DNA from: Saccoglossus kowalevskii
Lineage: Eukaryota; Hemichordata; Enteropneusta; Harrimaniidae
Direction of reading: 5' to 3'
Length of the DNA: 64,000 nt
NCBI RefSeq assembly: GCF_000003605.2
Contig: NW_003122440.1
Location: 63,937-127,936 of the forward strand
Shown here: positions 1 to 12,655 of the stretch, piece by piece
How positions within the stretch are numbered: the first letter of the stretch is position 1
How the letters are laid out: every line of letters starts with the position of its first letter
Notes under the pieces: generated by a model
Seen by the model: only the letters and a program-made list of their open reading frames with translations
Told to the model about the DNA's origin: nothing
Databases searched by the model: none
Translations under genes and position numbers: made by a program

Positions 1-3000
1 CACATTCTTCCTGTTGAAGGCTCTGGTTTTTTACAGAACCGTCATGAAGCCTATACTCGCCAAACAGCAGTTATATGTCATATACATTTGTACATGCATT
101 TACTCCCGGTGATTGCAACCAGTGAACGCCAACTATCTCGATCAGTCAGTGTACTTTCAAAGATCAGTGAATTTGATTAAGGATACACCTTATATACATC
201 GGCAATATTTGCACATTTTTGCAATGGAGCGTGTATATAATTAGCGCCATATATAACGATCTGCGTGTTTTGTTGATACCCATTGACATAAATATAATCT
301 AGATCTTGGAAATGTATCTTCGAATCAATATCCCAGTGATTGCAACGTCTGCACATCATACCTCGAGATTTGATCACTATAATATATCATAGAGCAATAA
401 ATTAAAAAAAAGTCTTCCTATGACAGATCGCCGATAACTGTTCTTTGTCGGTTACCCCAGTAACACTCGACACGTAAATACGACTATGCTAATAACACTT
501 CTGACCAGTAAAGCACCAGAAGCCGTGTTTTATTGTTTTCTAAAGGTCGGATAAAATAGGATGGAAAGGAAAGGAAAATGATAACAATCATATTCGCTTG
601 CAAAAAAGCACCAATACCAACGTCTCGTACATCACCTACAATGTCGCAAATCACGCATGATGCTGATGAAATCACGATGTTATTCGCGTAACTTACGCTG
701 TGCTGTAATCACTAACGTAGACCTAGAAACAAGAAAATTGTGTTTGACAGTCGGCATCAATTAAAAGTCATGCTTATTTTTTTTATTGAGAATAGATAAC
801 ATTATTATGAAAAATCACATATTTAATTGTTGTATTTTGCAATATTTTCGTTTTTTCTAAAGCCATTTCTTTCACGTCTGCGCATGTCTCGGTATATAAC
901 TTGAGGGCAAGAAATATATACACACCTTTAACTCACGGGTCATTTTGCATTGATGTATATTCTAATCAGGAAGTTTTTACTGTTCAGTGGCGAAAACTGC
1001 ATACAACAATGACTATATCAAAACGTCACTAGTATGCAAAATGTAATGAAATACTGTCAACACGTTAACAAATAACAAATCCGATATTTTGAGAATGATG
1101 GAATTGCGAGATCATTACATTAGTAGAAATCCATCGATCCCATCTCCGTTTGCCCAGTTCAGGGAGAATTACGGAATACCCGTCACAGTTTATGCCCCTA
1201 ATAAAAATAAACGCCGTTCAGTATTATTAAAACCCATAGGAAATTGAAATAAAATGGAAGAAGGCCATGGTCCCAAGGGACACGGCGATTTCAACCGCTA
1301 CATGAGCAGCACATACGTCTTGTCAACAATGGTTACACCTAAAAGCTTACAACGTCCGCTAACATTCCAAAGTCCGTCGATAAAGCATCTGGAAAAGTGC
1401 ACAATAATATAGCACAATCGGAATACTGATAGAACTCTCAATACTCAACAGACTTATTAACTTATATAGCAGGGGAGTTCACCCCCAAAACTTCGTTAAG
1501 TATGATGTATAAAACAAGTGCTTTCGATTACTGTTATTGTTCTTACTGGACCAGAAAAATATCATGTCCACAGTTTAACATGGCATGCCAATTTTCTGCT
1601 AGAACTATTACATGAAGTTGATTGTTAGATTCAAATGAGACACAATCCTCACAAGAATCAGCGTTTACAATAAAACTAAACCTTTAGGAGATAACAATTT
1701 GACTACGAGTTTTAAATATACCACTCTGTTTAGTTGTAACGTGGATCAGGTGACTGCACACGATTAGAAAAATAAATCAGAATGAGAACAAGACCGAAAT
1801 TAGGCGTTCGTTAGGGAAGTGTCTAATGTAACCGAAAGTTCAAGTGTAGTTCGCTGCAGAACGCTACAGAACGCTGCTTTACTTTCTTGAACCAATGAAT
1901 GTGGAAATATTTCAGTCTGTATTCCCATGTATTACGGTGTTCATTAAAATCAACCTCACTTTCACGTTCTATTGGCGTGAGCACGTCCGCATTGATGATT
2001 AGTATTTGAATTCATTATCACAGAGTTACTACTCCATTATCGGGCCTTCTTAAATAGGTTATCATTACATGACCATACATGCATGACATTGGTCATACGG
2101 TATTAGAGTGCCGCTGCATGTACATTGTGGTCAATTGCGCGAATCATTATTAGTATGCGGTGTTGTGTTTTTAAGCGCGGCATTAAATGATGCTGCTCTT
2201 CCAGGATGTTGAGATATGTAGTCTACGCAGTTGCAATGTACGCACGTACTATAACAGTGAAGGAAATGTCTTCGTTTTGTTTGCTTGCTTAGAATGATAA
2301 ATTTGCCCTGCTTAACAAAATCTAGTTAATTGAACACGACAGAGTGGCAACAACAAAATCGTTATTTCAGCTTTCTCACCGATTTTCTTCCTGGCGTCAT
2401 TATTAAAATGACAAGACGAAATGCATGGTAGAGCAATTTAATACGTCATCGTTACCTGATTTGATATACGCACATCACTCGTTTGTGAAGTGCCTTTGTG
2501 CTAAACGAATTGGACATGCTATGTGTTGAAGCTTTCAAAATCTTCTTTATTTCACAATCGACCGAAATGTAATAATATCAGTTCATCTTCGTCGTCGTTT
2601 ATTGAATTTCTGACAGGATTTCATCAGTAAACTAGTATTCTTTTATACGTTTCGCATAGCCGAGAATAAATAATAATGTTTTGCAAATCTGCATTCGAAG
2701 ATGACAACATTCGCCGCATTGGTCGAGTCACTTAGGACCGCTGTAAGTACTCCCTGAATTGATCAGACTAAGAATCGGATAAGACGCGTCAAAGGTTGTT
2801 TCAATAGAAATCATGTAATAAATTTAAAAAAAAAGAAAAAAAGAAAAATGTCTGAAGCAGACAAATTACGTTCTCTCGTAACAGGCTGGCATTCAACCTC
2901 GTCAGGTTTTCTTCATTTGCATTGATGAGTTACTATGGCGACACATTCACTTATAACTATGTCTGTGTGTCCGTAAGACGGCATTCTAGTTGAGTTCGCT

Positions 3001-3313
3001 GTAGATATGATTACATGTTTTCAACAGATAGGGAAAGCTCATTCAGGCGGAATAGTTTAACCTGCGTGTATGCATTGTCAAATATCCCCCAAGTCAAATG
3101 CCACATCTATTAAACCAATCTTCGTCAGCGTTGCCGACATCTTGTATTATTCTCGTCTGGCCTGTCTATCTGTATTCATACAAGCTGAATTCAAATTTAG
3201 CAATGTTGTGTGCGTGGAGGTGGGGTGTTGTATGCTCGTCGTGTATAATTAAACATATATGTTAGTAAACATATATACATCTGAAATTAAATATTGTATG
3301 ACCTACCTTGTCG

Positions 3314-3462
3314 CATGATATGATATGATATGATATATGATATGATATGATATGATATGATATGATATGATATGATATGATATGATATGATATGATATGA
3401 TATGATATGATATGATATGATATATGATATGATATGATATATGATATGATATGATATGATAT
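3314..3462. repeat. Pentanucleotide microsatellite (GATAT)n
   Basis: About 29 copies of a 5-bp unit, interrupted by a few 2-bp ATs (near 3334, 3421 and 3439) that shift the register. The unit gives a false open frame on the minus strand made of Ile/Ser/Tyr/His runs, which is not a gene. Confidence 0.97.
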
Positions 3463-6276
3463 ACAAGATGAAATATGTTGTTATTTTACAAATACTAAAA
3501 TAATCACTTATGTTTTGCACGCTGCGTAAAAGCTTAGTTGAAAGCTAATTGCGTAACCAACGCCGTCATCATTGCGTCATGGATCTCATGGTTGTCGGAG
3601 TCGAGCGCCAATCAACCTGGCTGCCTGTATGTCTGTTTCCATGGCAATGCCCCAAGTGGATCTCATTCAATTGAAGCTTTGTGTTTGGGGGTTGTGATTA
3701 AGGCGAGTTCTAATATCCTGTGCCTGTATGACCTTTGAACTATGGAGGATATTCGTTGATGAATGCATTTCGGCTAGATGTCATACCGTGTAACGAATAC
3801 GAGCATGATAGACATGTCTGGAAGCTGTGCTAGCAATGGCATGCCTACATGATGCCTATTTATTTCCATGTGAACACCCCGAGAATCACACTTGGCTGCA
3901 GCGTAAATAAGGCGAAGAAAAAATAGCGTTGATGGATTCAACGGGCCACATTCCACCCCTGGGGCTTCCACTCCACGACAATTCCACTATCGCGACCCAG
4001 GAAGGATTCCATGGAGCTTTCCTTGTGCAAAACATAAACGACTTAAATTACATATTATAATGACTAGCTATGCAGTCGCCGACCTCATCATTGCGTCACA
4101 TAACCTTGATGTGAGCCTACTTTTTTGATGTGTCTTTAAATTCGATTTTATCTTTAAATTTCCAAATGTCATAGCATAAATTTCAAATTATATTGATGGT
4201 GATTACCTTGGCGAAATGCTCATATATTGCTATTGATATAGGTGATAGCAGGCGGGTAAATACTCACTTTGATTATGACTATATATTCAATGTAGTGAGT
4301 GCCGTATACTGTGAGTAATGGCGCCAATCTCAACCTAGTGTATGTATTTAGAGGTTAGAAGATCACCCACACATAGTGCTGTTCATCGAGAGTTACAATT
4401 TGATATGCTTGAAATGAGAGCGGTAGCCGTTAATAACCTATTGATAATCAGTGTAACTGTTGTTTTATTTAAAGCGCAGCAGTCGTCACGCCGAGCCGTG
4501 TTCGATGCGTGTCCCGTACAGTCTACGCGCGAAAACGTCACGGTCTGGAATCATTTATTGGTGGTACACGGAGCAGTGAGACAATCATACTGTAAGCGGG
4601 CAGTGCATGTAACGTTCGGTTTAGAAAAAAGTCATATTAACATGCACATTGTTTTATGAAATACGTTTCCGTCCTTTAGTAAGAAGGCAATTAACAGTCA
4701 TGTACGTAACCGCGAATGTAAACCTCAAGTGCAACCATCAATGGACCACCGGGACTAACGGGTTGTCGCTGTCGTGGAAACCTAACAATCGGACGTAAAT
4801 TGCTTCTAATACACTATCAGTTGAAGTGCATTGCGTTAATCAGGTTTAGAAGTCATCCTCATGTCACCTTGTACCCGTGGAGCTGACCAATCAGACTGCT
4901 CACATTCGTATGGCAGGAGAAAACTTATTCTCGAATATTCATTTAACCTACACGCACTCACAATACGATTGCAAACACAATTCTAATGTGATACAATCTG
5001 TTACAACAATACGTTACAAACAAGAATCTCGTCCAATGCGTTTATATCGTGGCAGCCCCGTGACCAACAAACAGACGTGTTTTGCACGCAATTGACGTGA
5101 AAATTCAAGCCAGGCATTATATATTATAGCATCTACAGGTATCTCCAAACACGTCCGATGGTACAAAATTACAATATTCAAATTAAAATCACGGTTAAGT
5201 TGAATAATACGGCCAGACATCAACTTGAAATCTCGACTCAAAATGACGACTACATACTCAAAATGTGAAATTCGATACAATTTCAGACTTGGTGGCTACC
5301 AGTCAGTGTGATTATGACAGTCATCACGATAGCTCGACATATGGTTGTTTCTATAAGCTGGTCGGGGTTCAATAAGAATAGTCAACAGTAGTACGTTACC
5401 GACTGGACTCTCCGAAATATCCATATTATTTATTAAACACGTTTCGATCCAATCGCTTAGTGTGAGAAGCCGGGAATTGAATAAAATGTTAAAAATTCAT
5501 GGAGCATTCTGGCCATGAACTTCATTTTCTAATAACATTCACCATTTTGCTAAACCGTTCTGTAGTTGGATTTCATTTCCTAATAAGGCAGGGTGAAGAT
5601 ATCTCATACAATACCAGAATTACAACAGACACAGATGTATAATAATAGCAAAAAATATCCCTCTTATATTTATGGAATTAATAATGACATGATTTGTTCA
5701 CACCGCTTTCTCCTGTCGCATTCTCGTTGGTCGCGCTTTCATTGGCCAGTTTTATTAGCGTTTTCTATGGAGTAATGACTGTTATAACCATTTGTGTGGT
5801 TCACATGTGAACAAGAACAAGCTTACTTTTGGTATAGTAGCTGTTTTTTCGATTTTGTTTACAGCTGAGTTAAAGATACTTGTCACGTTTTTTGCCTAGC
5901 CTCGTTCGAGGCTACGATTACCACGCAATACCGATTACGGCTCTCATCTTGATAGAACATAATGGTGACGCCCATCTTATATATCTGATAAGCCAAACGT
6001 GTAAGAAACTTGAATCTCCTTGGAACTCATTCCACCATCTTGGCCTGTTAGGATTCCATTCCGTTCGAACACGCTCGCGTCGGTAATGGAAATATTACTA
6101 TTCAAGACATAAGCTTATCCATCTGAGTAGAAATTACATACAATTGGTGATCACGAAATGCGACTTTGAATTTCGTGTGTAAAAAGGGCATTTTACATGC
6201 GTTGTACACATTGCATGGGACCCATACTAAACTCAATGACCACCCTGGAAGGTAGTAGAAACCCACCAGAAGGTAT

Positions 6277-6511
6277 GCGAGGCACCCAGGGGGTCTGTAA
6301 GTAGTTTTTTATTTACAATGGGCAAGGGTCGAGATCCCCTTTTCGAAATTTCAGGAATCAAAGTTTAAACGACCCTAAGAGGTGGAGTTTCATTAAAAAA
6401 ATGTTTTAAAGGGTTGGTTTCTCATGAAAATTTGTTTCAAAGGGTGGATTTTTTGAGTAATTTGAGTTGGCCTACCGGGTCGTGATATTTACCAAAAGTT
6501 GGTGCCTCGCA
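6277..6511. mobile_element. Non-autonomous DNA transposon relic (MITE-like), 11-bp terminal inverted repeats, TA target duplication
   Basis: The left end TGCGAGGCACC (6277-6287) is matched perfectly by its reverse complement GGTGCCTCGCA (6501-6511). The dinucleotide TA lies directly outside both ends (6275-6276 and 6512-6513), as expected for Tc1/mariner-like or PIF-like target-site duplication. The 235-bp body has no coding capacity; it contains two loosely repeated segments around AAAGGGT (about 6380-6450). No second copy was found by eye in the window, so the family is unnamed. Confidence 0.65.
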
Positions 6512-9290
6512 TATTTGTATATAAATAATACAAGTAATTATCCTGGTGACCAGCACCGCCATTTTAACCAAATCTGATATTATATGATTGATGCTGCATT
6601 CTTCGTGATTTGATTTTTTTATATTATATAAGTTATAGAGATTACGGTGTCTATATAACAGCTCCACGTCCTAATCGAAATCACTGAAAGGCGGATACGC
6701 ATTTGCATGACAGAATGTTTCTAATACCACGGGGCCGATAGGGGTTATTGACAGGAACCGGAAATACAGATACGCTGTGGTTGATTTGATAAGAAATGTC
6801 ATTGCGTCTCCGGAGAAGTTTTCGCGTCAATCATACCCTCCGCCCGGCCCTCCTCCGCGCTCTTGCATCAAGTATTTACTGTACGATTACAATTAATGGA
6901 AAACACACGCGACTGTGACTAGTTATAAAGATGAGCTTGTTGAATGACACCAGCCATCATAGTGCAACATATGTGCATTCAGGAATCGATTTAAAAAAAT
7001 GTCATGGATAAATGCATATCAAGCAGAGCGCTGTGCTAATGGGGTTCAAAGGTCATCGCTTGACATGTACAACATCACACCGAAAGGATCAACACCGTAT
7101 GGCTGTTATACAACTGAATACTATCACCAAGAACTTACAACTGTTGTTAAACATTAAAATTACCAATATTATTTTGTGTGTGCCGGTTAGATGGCGATAC
7201 GGAGTACGGTATTTCTTTTTAATTTACATGGAACACAGATAATCGATTTTTGACTTTGATCGAGACAAGATGGCGCATTTCCCGTTTCATCATTGATTTA
7301 TAGTGGTAATCAATGGAAGGTCGTTGCCATGCCAACTAGAGCCATAAATACGCAATGTGTATCACAATTAACGAGTGTGTATTTCAGGCCTTATATACGT
7401 ACATACCGCTGAGTCTAATAAGCATTAAACAAGCAAAAAAACAACAAAACAGAACAAAAAAACACGATGGCAAATGTGTATAAAATGTAGGGCGAGATCA
7501 GTTAGTGTGAAATTAATAGCGGTCGGGCGGTTTACCTGTCAAACATTATTTGGTTTAATGCACAATTACGTGTCAGAGTCAGAGTGCCCCATCTTGGATT
7601 GTGCAAATAAATGAAACACAACAATTTCATTTCGCTTCATTCAAATTGACATACGGTCGTGTCCATTTTAGTGTGCGGAATCGTTATGCCTAAATTTGTT
7701 ATTTCCGCCCTCTACACTTCCGGTCATTCTGTGTTGAGCAGATGGTTCTAGTCAAATATGTGATTTAAATGATAATAATAATAATCTTTAGAGCGACTTA
7801 TCGTTTGAACGGAATTACTGCAATGCAATTAACCAAAAAATATGGCTTTTTCAACCTTATTTTTTCAATTCGCCGAATTAGCCGAGTTATTAGCAACCTC
7901 CTTTCCGTGATGGCTGTGTTTACAAGCAAACCCGGAAAATAAAAAAAAAACAGCTCTTTTGCTCAGTGAATTGAACGGCACTTTATAAATGCCTGCCGCC
8001 TTTACATACACAGTACCGGCACATAAATAGAAGATGAACCATTAAACCGTGATGAGAACGGCTAACATGTTATGCATGATATCGCAACTAAGTACGTCTC
8101 AGCTATCAATAATTTACATAGTCACCTTGTCGAATGCTACACAATATTTCAGCGGCGCACTCCGTAGCGTACCGCCTCATGCAGCGTGTGTCAGTAACGT
8201 AAAGTCACAGCTGGGGGGTTCATACACAGTGACGTTGAATAATATATGGTCTGCCTAATAAGCATTACTTCTGTTTGGATAACTTTCCATCAGCAATTTA
8301 TTTACTGCGATCTCGTATTGACGATATAGAGAAATGACATTTTTTTATTCGGAAATTATTATTGTGTTTCCTCCTCCTACTGAGTGCCCGGAAATCCAAA
8401 ATGTTTGCTAATGTAAGCGCGTCCACCGCGTTTAACAAGCGTTTTATAAAAACGTGTTTTTTATGTGAAGCAATAAGCACGGTAAGATGCAATTACTGTC
8501 GCCATTATTCAGATATTTATCGAAATCACTTAATACAAAGTTTAGTAAGTTAGTGTACCAGTCGTCTCGTAATGAGGGCATGGTACACTGAACTTAACGC
8601 ACATGCATGCAGGCAACAAACGACAGTTGAATGTAATTTGACAGACCATGCCCTGAAAACAAGGGTTATGAGCAAACCACGTACTATTCCCTGGATTAAT
8701 ACACAGGTACAATCCCATCCCTTATATAGAAGAATATACAGCTTATTCATTGCAATCATTATTATCCATTTTACATATCGGCAGATGACATCACTGCAGA
8801 GACGAATGATGTTTCTATAAGAATATAATAGACGTTAGCCCCCGGTAATGTAATTATTGAGGAGATCGCCTCCACCAGTCGCAAAATACGGTAATATAAA
8901 AACTACATTATGGCGGACATGGGACTTCAATATGCGCTTTTTTATTGCCATAATTTATAAAATAATTGACTTTATTTTTTTTATTGGTGCTCAACTTTGT
9001 TTGTTTGCTAATCGTGTAACAGCTTTTTTCGATTTAGATCGTGAGTTCGCGATGATATACAGACAGACGGAGTATACTTATAACGTGTGTGGGTGCGACA
9101 TGTCATGGTTATAGTTGATGATGCAAATCATTAATTGAAAACAGATTCAGAAAATGGTACTAGACTTTTGCGAATTGACTTTTTTGAAGTATAATATAAG
9201 AAACAACAGCTGACCTGCACATGCATAGTACATTTCCGTTTAATATTAGAGAGGCACTGTGCTATATTGAAAGAGCACGGTTTGCTAATT

Positions 9291-9304
9291 TGCATAATTA
9301 TGCA
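9291..9304. promoter_or_regulatory. Palindromic POU/homeodomain-like site
   Basis: TGCATAATTATGCA is a perfect 14-bp palindrome. It is preceded by ATT, so an octamer-like ATTTGCAT overlaps a TAATTA homeodomain core. Function is inferred only from motif resemblance; such sites also arise by chance in AT-rich DNA. Confidence 0.25.
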
Positions 9305-10256
9305 GTCATAGCAACATTGCGCGTAACATTAAGTACGTAAACATAGATGAGTTCAATAATTAACGAGGGAATTTGTTGTTAGATGATGTGAACCATTCTG
9401 TTTGTACGGATAACAATCTTCTTACCGCAGGGAATCGTTTCAAGACTGTACGTTGAATAGATAACAAGGAATGGTCTCATGGATGATGAACCGGTTGATG
9501 TTCCAATTAACTAATTGATTTCGTGGAGTCCGTGAAGGTCGGTCGTCCTGTCTCAACAAGCGACAAATATTTCACTGGACTTGAAAAAATATGAATAACA
9601 ACTCATCCAAATATAAACACATAAACACGATCTCAGTTCGCAATTTGCACTTTATGAACAAAAATAAAACGAATGTTTAAACTAATATTTAATATAAGGT
9701 GAACTATGAATGAACATCACATAGCTAGAAGTGCAATGGTGTCAAGTGATTCGACCTTTCCTACATTATATACCTTTCATGTATTTGATTCATAGTTCAA
9801 TGCACATTATTGTTGACGCCGTCTGTGGATTGTTTAAATATTTCTTTAATTTCTGAACATTTCACAACTGTAGATGATTTATTCTTGCTGTGCATTTACT
9901 TTATGAACGAATCCATCATATCTAACATTGTACACTTATGTTTCACGATAATACTGTTATTCACATAAAATCCCTAACACTGCCTAAAAGTGCGTTTAGA
10001 TTCGATGAATTTTTGATTTAATATCACAACGCATCGATACAATTATGTGGACTGTTTCGGATTCTCATTTCATTGTTTGTTTGTTTGTTTTAATGTAACT
10101 TTTCAATAGTGTTACCCGGCGATTTGATTCTCAGAGAATTATTGTGTACTCCAAGTTATAATTCGACTATCCAAAATTCCGCTTTAGTAATTATCTCTGA
10201 GTACATTTTTACGATACTGGATGCATAATCCACTACATCAACGCCGATTATCGCTT

Positions 10257-10891
10257 NNNNNNNNNNNNNNNNNNNNNNNNNNNNNNNNNNNNNNNNNNNN
10301 NNNNNNNNNNNNNNNNNNNNNNNNNNNNNNNNNNNNNNNNNNNNNNNNNNNNNNNNNNNNNNNNNNNNNNNNNNNNNNNNNNNNNNNNNNNNNNNNNNNN
10401 NNNNNNNNNNNNNNNNNNNNNNNNNNNNNNNNNNNNNNNNNNNNNNNNNNNNNNNNNNNNNNNNNNNNNNNNNNNNNNNNNNNNNNNNNNNNNNNNNNNN
10501 NNNNNNNNNNNNNNNNNNNNNNNNNNNNNNNNNNNNNNNNNNNNNNNNNNNNNNNNNNNNNNNNNNNNNNNNNNNNNNNNNNNNNNNNNNNNNNNNNNNN
10601 NNNNNNNNNNNNNNNNNNNNNNNNNNNNNNNNNNNNNNNNNNNNNNNNNNNNNNNNNNNNNNNNNNNNNNNNNNNNNNNNNNNNNNNNNNNNNNNNNNNN
10701 NNNNNNNNNNNNNNNNNNNNNNNNNNNNNNNNNNNNNNNNNNNNNNNNNNNNNNNNNNNNNNNNNNNNNNNNNNNNNNNNNNNNNNNNNNNNNNNNNNNN
10801 NNNNNNNNNNNNNNNNNNNNNNNNNNNNNNNNNNNNNNNNNNNNNNNNNNNNNNNNNNNNNNNNNNNNNNNNNNNNNNNNNNNNNNNNNNN
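10257..10891. other. Assembly gap (635 N)
   Basis: A run of 635 undetermined bases. The real length may differ. It is large enough to hide an exon the size of the 447-nt signal-peptide exon seen at 53319-53765, and lies about 11.3 kb upstream of the first visible receptor exon. Confidence 0.99.
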
Positions 10892-12641
10892 AAAATTCAT
10901 GTTCCAACTCATTTCATAAAGTTGAACTCTGTACTTAAAATTTAAATTGTCAAGCTTTCGGGTGACAATCACGTTGGACGGTTACTGGCTTGTTGCTGAA
11001 AAACAGTGAAGCTACATTTTTGTAAAAATAGTATACAAAATTATACCTTTATTCCTATAAAACTATAGAAGGTACATGCTACTTTGAAATAAAGGATTGC
11101 TCCCTGAAACCAACCTCCTCATTTCTCGAAATTTGCTGTCAGAAACGATGACAATTACACTCCAAATCTCAGTGACATGTGGGATTCTTAGAGGTCAAAT
11201 TGATAGAGCAGTAACGTGTCATTACTTGTGACACGTGTCTAACAAAGTTGGCATCCTCCTTATTATACCCTTCTTTGCATACGTCATAATATCCCGGATG
11301 ATATGGATGAATCCATTGAAGCATAAATCTCCTAAACCGATTCGTATTTACGACAATCAGTCGAGCGGCATTAGAATGTACAAATAAACAGATTTGCACA
11401 TCAGTGATATTACGTTCGTAGTTAGTGTGTCTACTATGTTTTAAATTCGGGCGGCATACCTCTGTCGGTTTCAATTTTTTCTGATTTCGTGCCGTCACGT
11501 TCTCATCGTAGTAGAAATTATGCATATTTAAGTTGGATATACGAGTGTTTCCAAGTAAAGTTGTATTGCCTAATCATTATTTATATTCTAGATAATTATT
11601 TATTTTAGTAGAATGCTATGCATCGCCCGTGCTGGCATTTGATGAAATGGAAACCTATCGACTGTAAATTTAAGTGTTATCGTCATGGATTTGTAGAAAG
11701 GAATCCTAATCACAAACCGTCTTATCAAATCAATGCGCAGTAAAGTAGGTACTGTCAATATTCATTTCACGGAAATAATAATCTCAGGAATTGGATTTCC
11801 TGCTTTAGGAAAAAACACGAATTTCATGTCAACCCTAGCACGTCAACTCTGTATGTAATACGTAATGTCAATGCAGTTCATATTCAGCAAATGTACTACA
11901 CGCGTCTCATTGCTTCTAGAACTTTTTATACCGTCACGTGATAGATTTACATTCCAGTGCCATAATTAGTTGGTGAACGCTGGCTTGATCTCTGTCCATG
12001 TTAAATAACTTGCACGCGCAAAACATTGAATTTTTGGTCATAGCAAAAATTACCTTAATGAAATTACGACGGGCTTCAAAAACTCTCATTTGTTTTTACC
12101 CAGCATATGTAATCAATTGGGTAACCATCACCAATAATGTTTATCATATTACACGCCCAAATTGTATATATCTAACGGAACATAGAAAATATGCCGTTCG
12201 TTTCAATATCCATGTCCCCGTAGACAGTTAGTTATCAATCAGATTACCTTTTCAGATTTAACGCGACAGTCTCGCAATTTATTTTTCAATAATATAAATA
12301 TCATGAATAAATGAATAGTTTGATGAACTCATAATTTCACACTACTAAAATTAAGAAACACAAAATGTTTATCGAAAGAGACATAGTTCTACGTAATTAA
12401 ATGGTCTCGTTATGTATTATTTGCTGTGAACTAAGGAGTTGGACAATAGAAATTCTGATAAGGAATGTAATGGTGGATTTTAATAGTCTGCACCAAAAAC
12501 ACTTTTAATAATTATATCACAAAAGTCACATACATACTTGCAGAAAAAAACAAACAAAGACATTCCCACAGTATTCTATTAATAATCAACCCCTTAAAAC
12601 AGCGTACAGTAAATTATGTCTCTTTAACCAACAAGCGAATT

Positions 12642-12655
12642 ATGCTAATTAGCAT
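12642..12655. promoter_or_regulatory. Palindromic homeodomain-like site
   Basis: ATGCTAATTAGCAT is a perfect 14-bp palindrome with a central TAATTA core and flanking ATGC/GCAT half-sites, similar in design to the site at 9291-9304. Binding is inferred only from the motif. Confidence 0.22.

Larger units (their letters stand above)
1..10256. other. Non-coding stretch before the assembly gap
   Basis: I see no exon here that matches a known family. The open frames are short (at most about 105 codons), occur on both strands and lack conserved motifs. The stretch holds a pentanucleotide microsatellite (3314-3462), a TA-flanked transposon relic (6277-6511) and a palindromic homeodomain-like site (9291-9304), listed separately. 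It is either intergenic or part of a very long first intron of the receptor gene whose second exon starts at 22183. Confidence 0.6.

Noticed and set aside
8553-8654. Nested inverted repeats (AGGGCATGGT with ACCATGCCCT; GTGTACCA with TGGTACAC)
   Set aside because: Short stems of 8-10 bp with no target duplication or coding content; not distinguishable from chance in this much sequence.
10221-10972. Three open frames of about 220-245 codons
   Set aside because: They consist of the undetermined bases in the assembly gap.
11169-11525. Minus-strand 118-codon frame
   Set aside because: No known domain recognised, no neighbouring exons with matching phase, and AT-rich context; cannot be supported as a gene.
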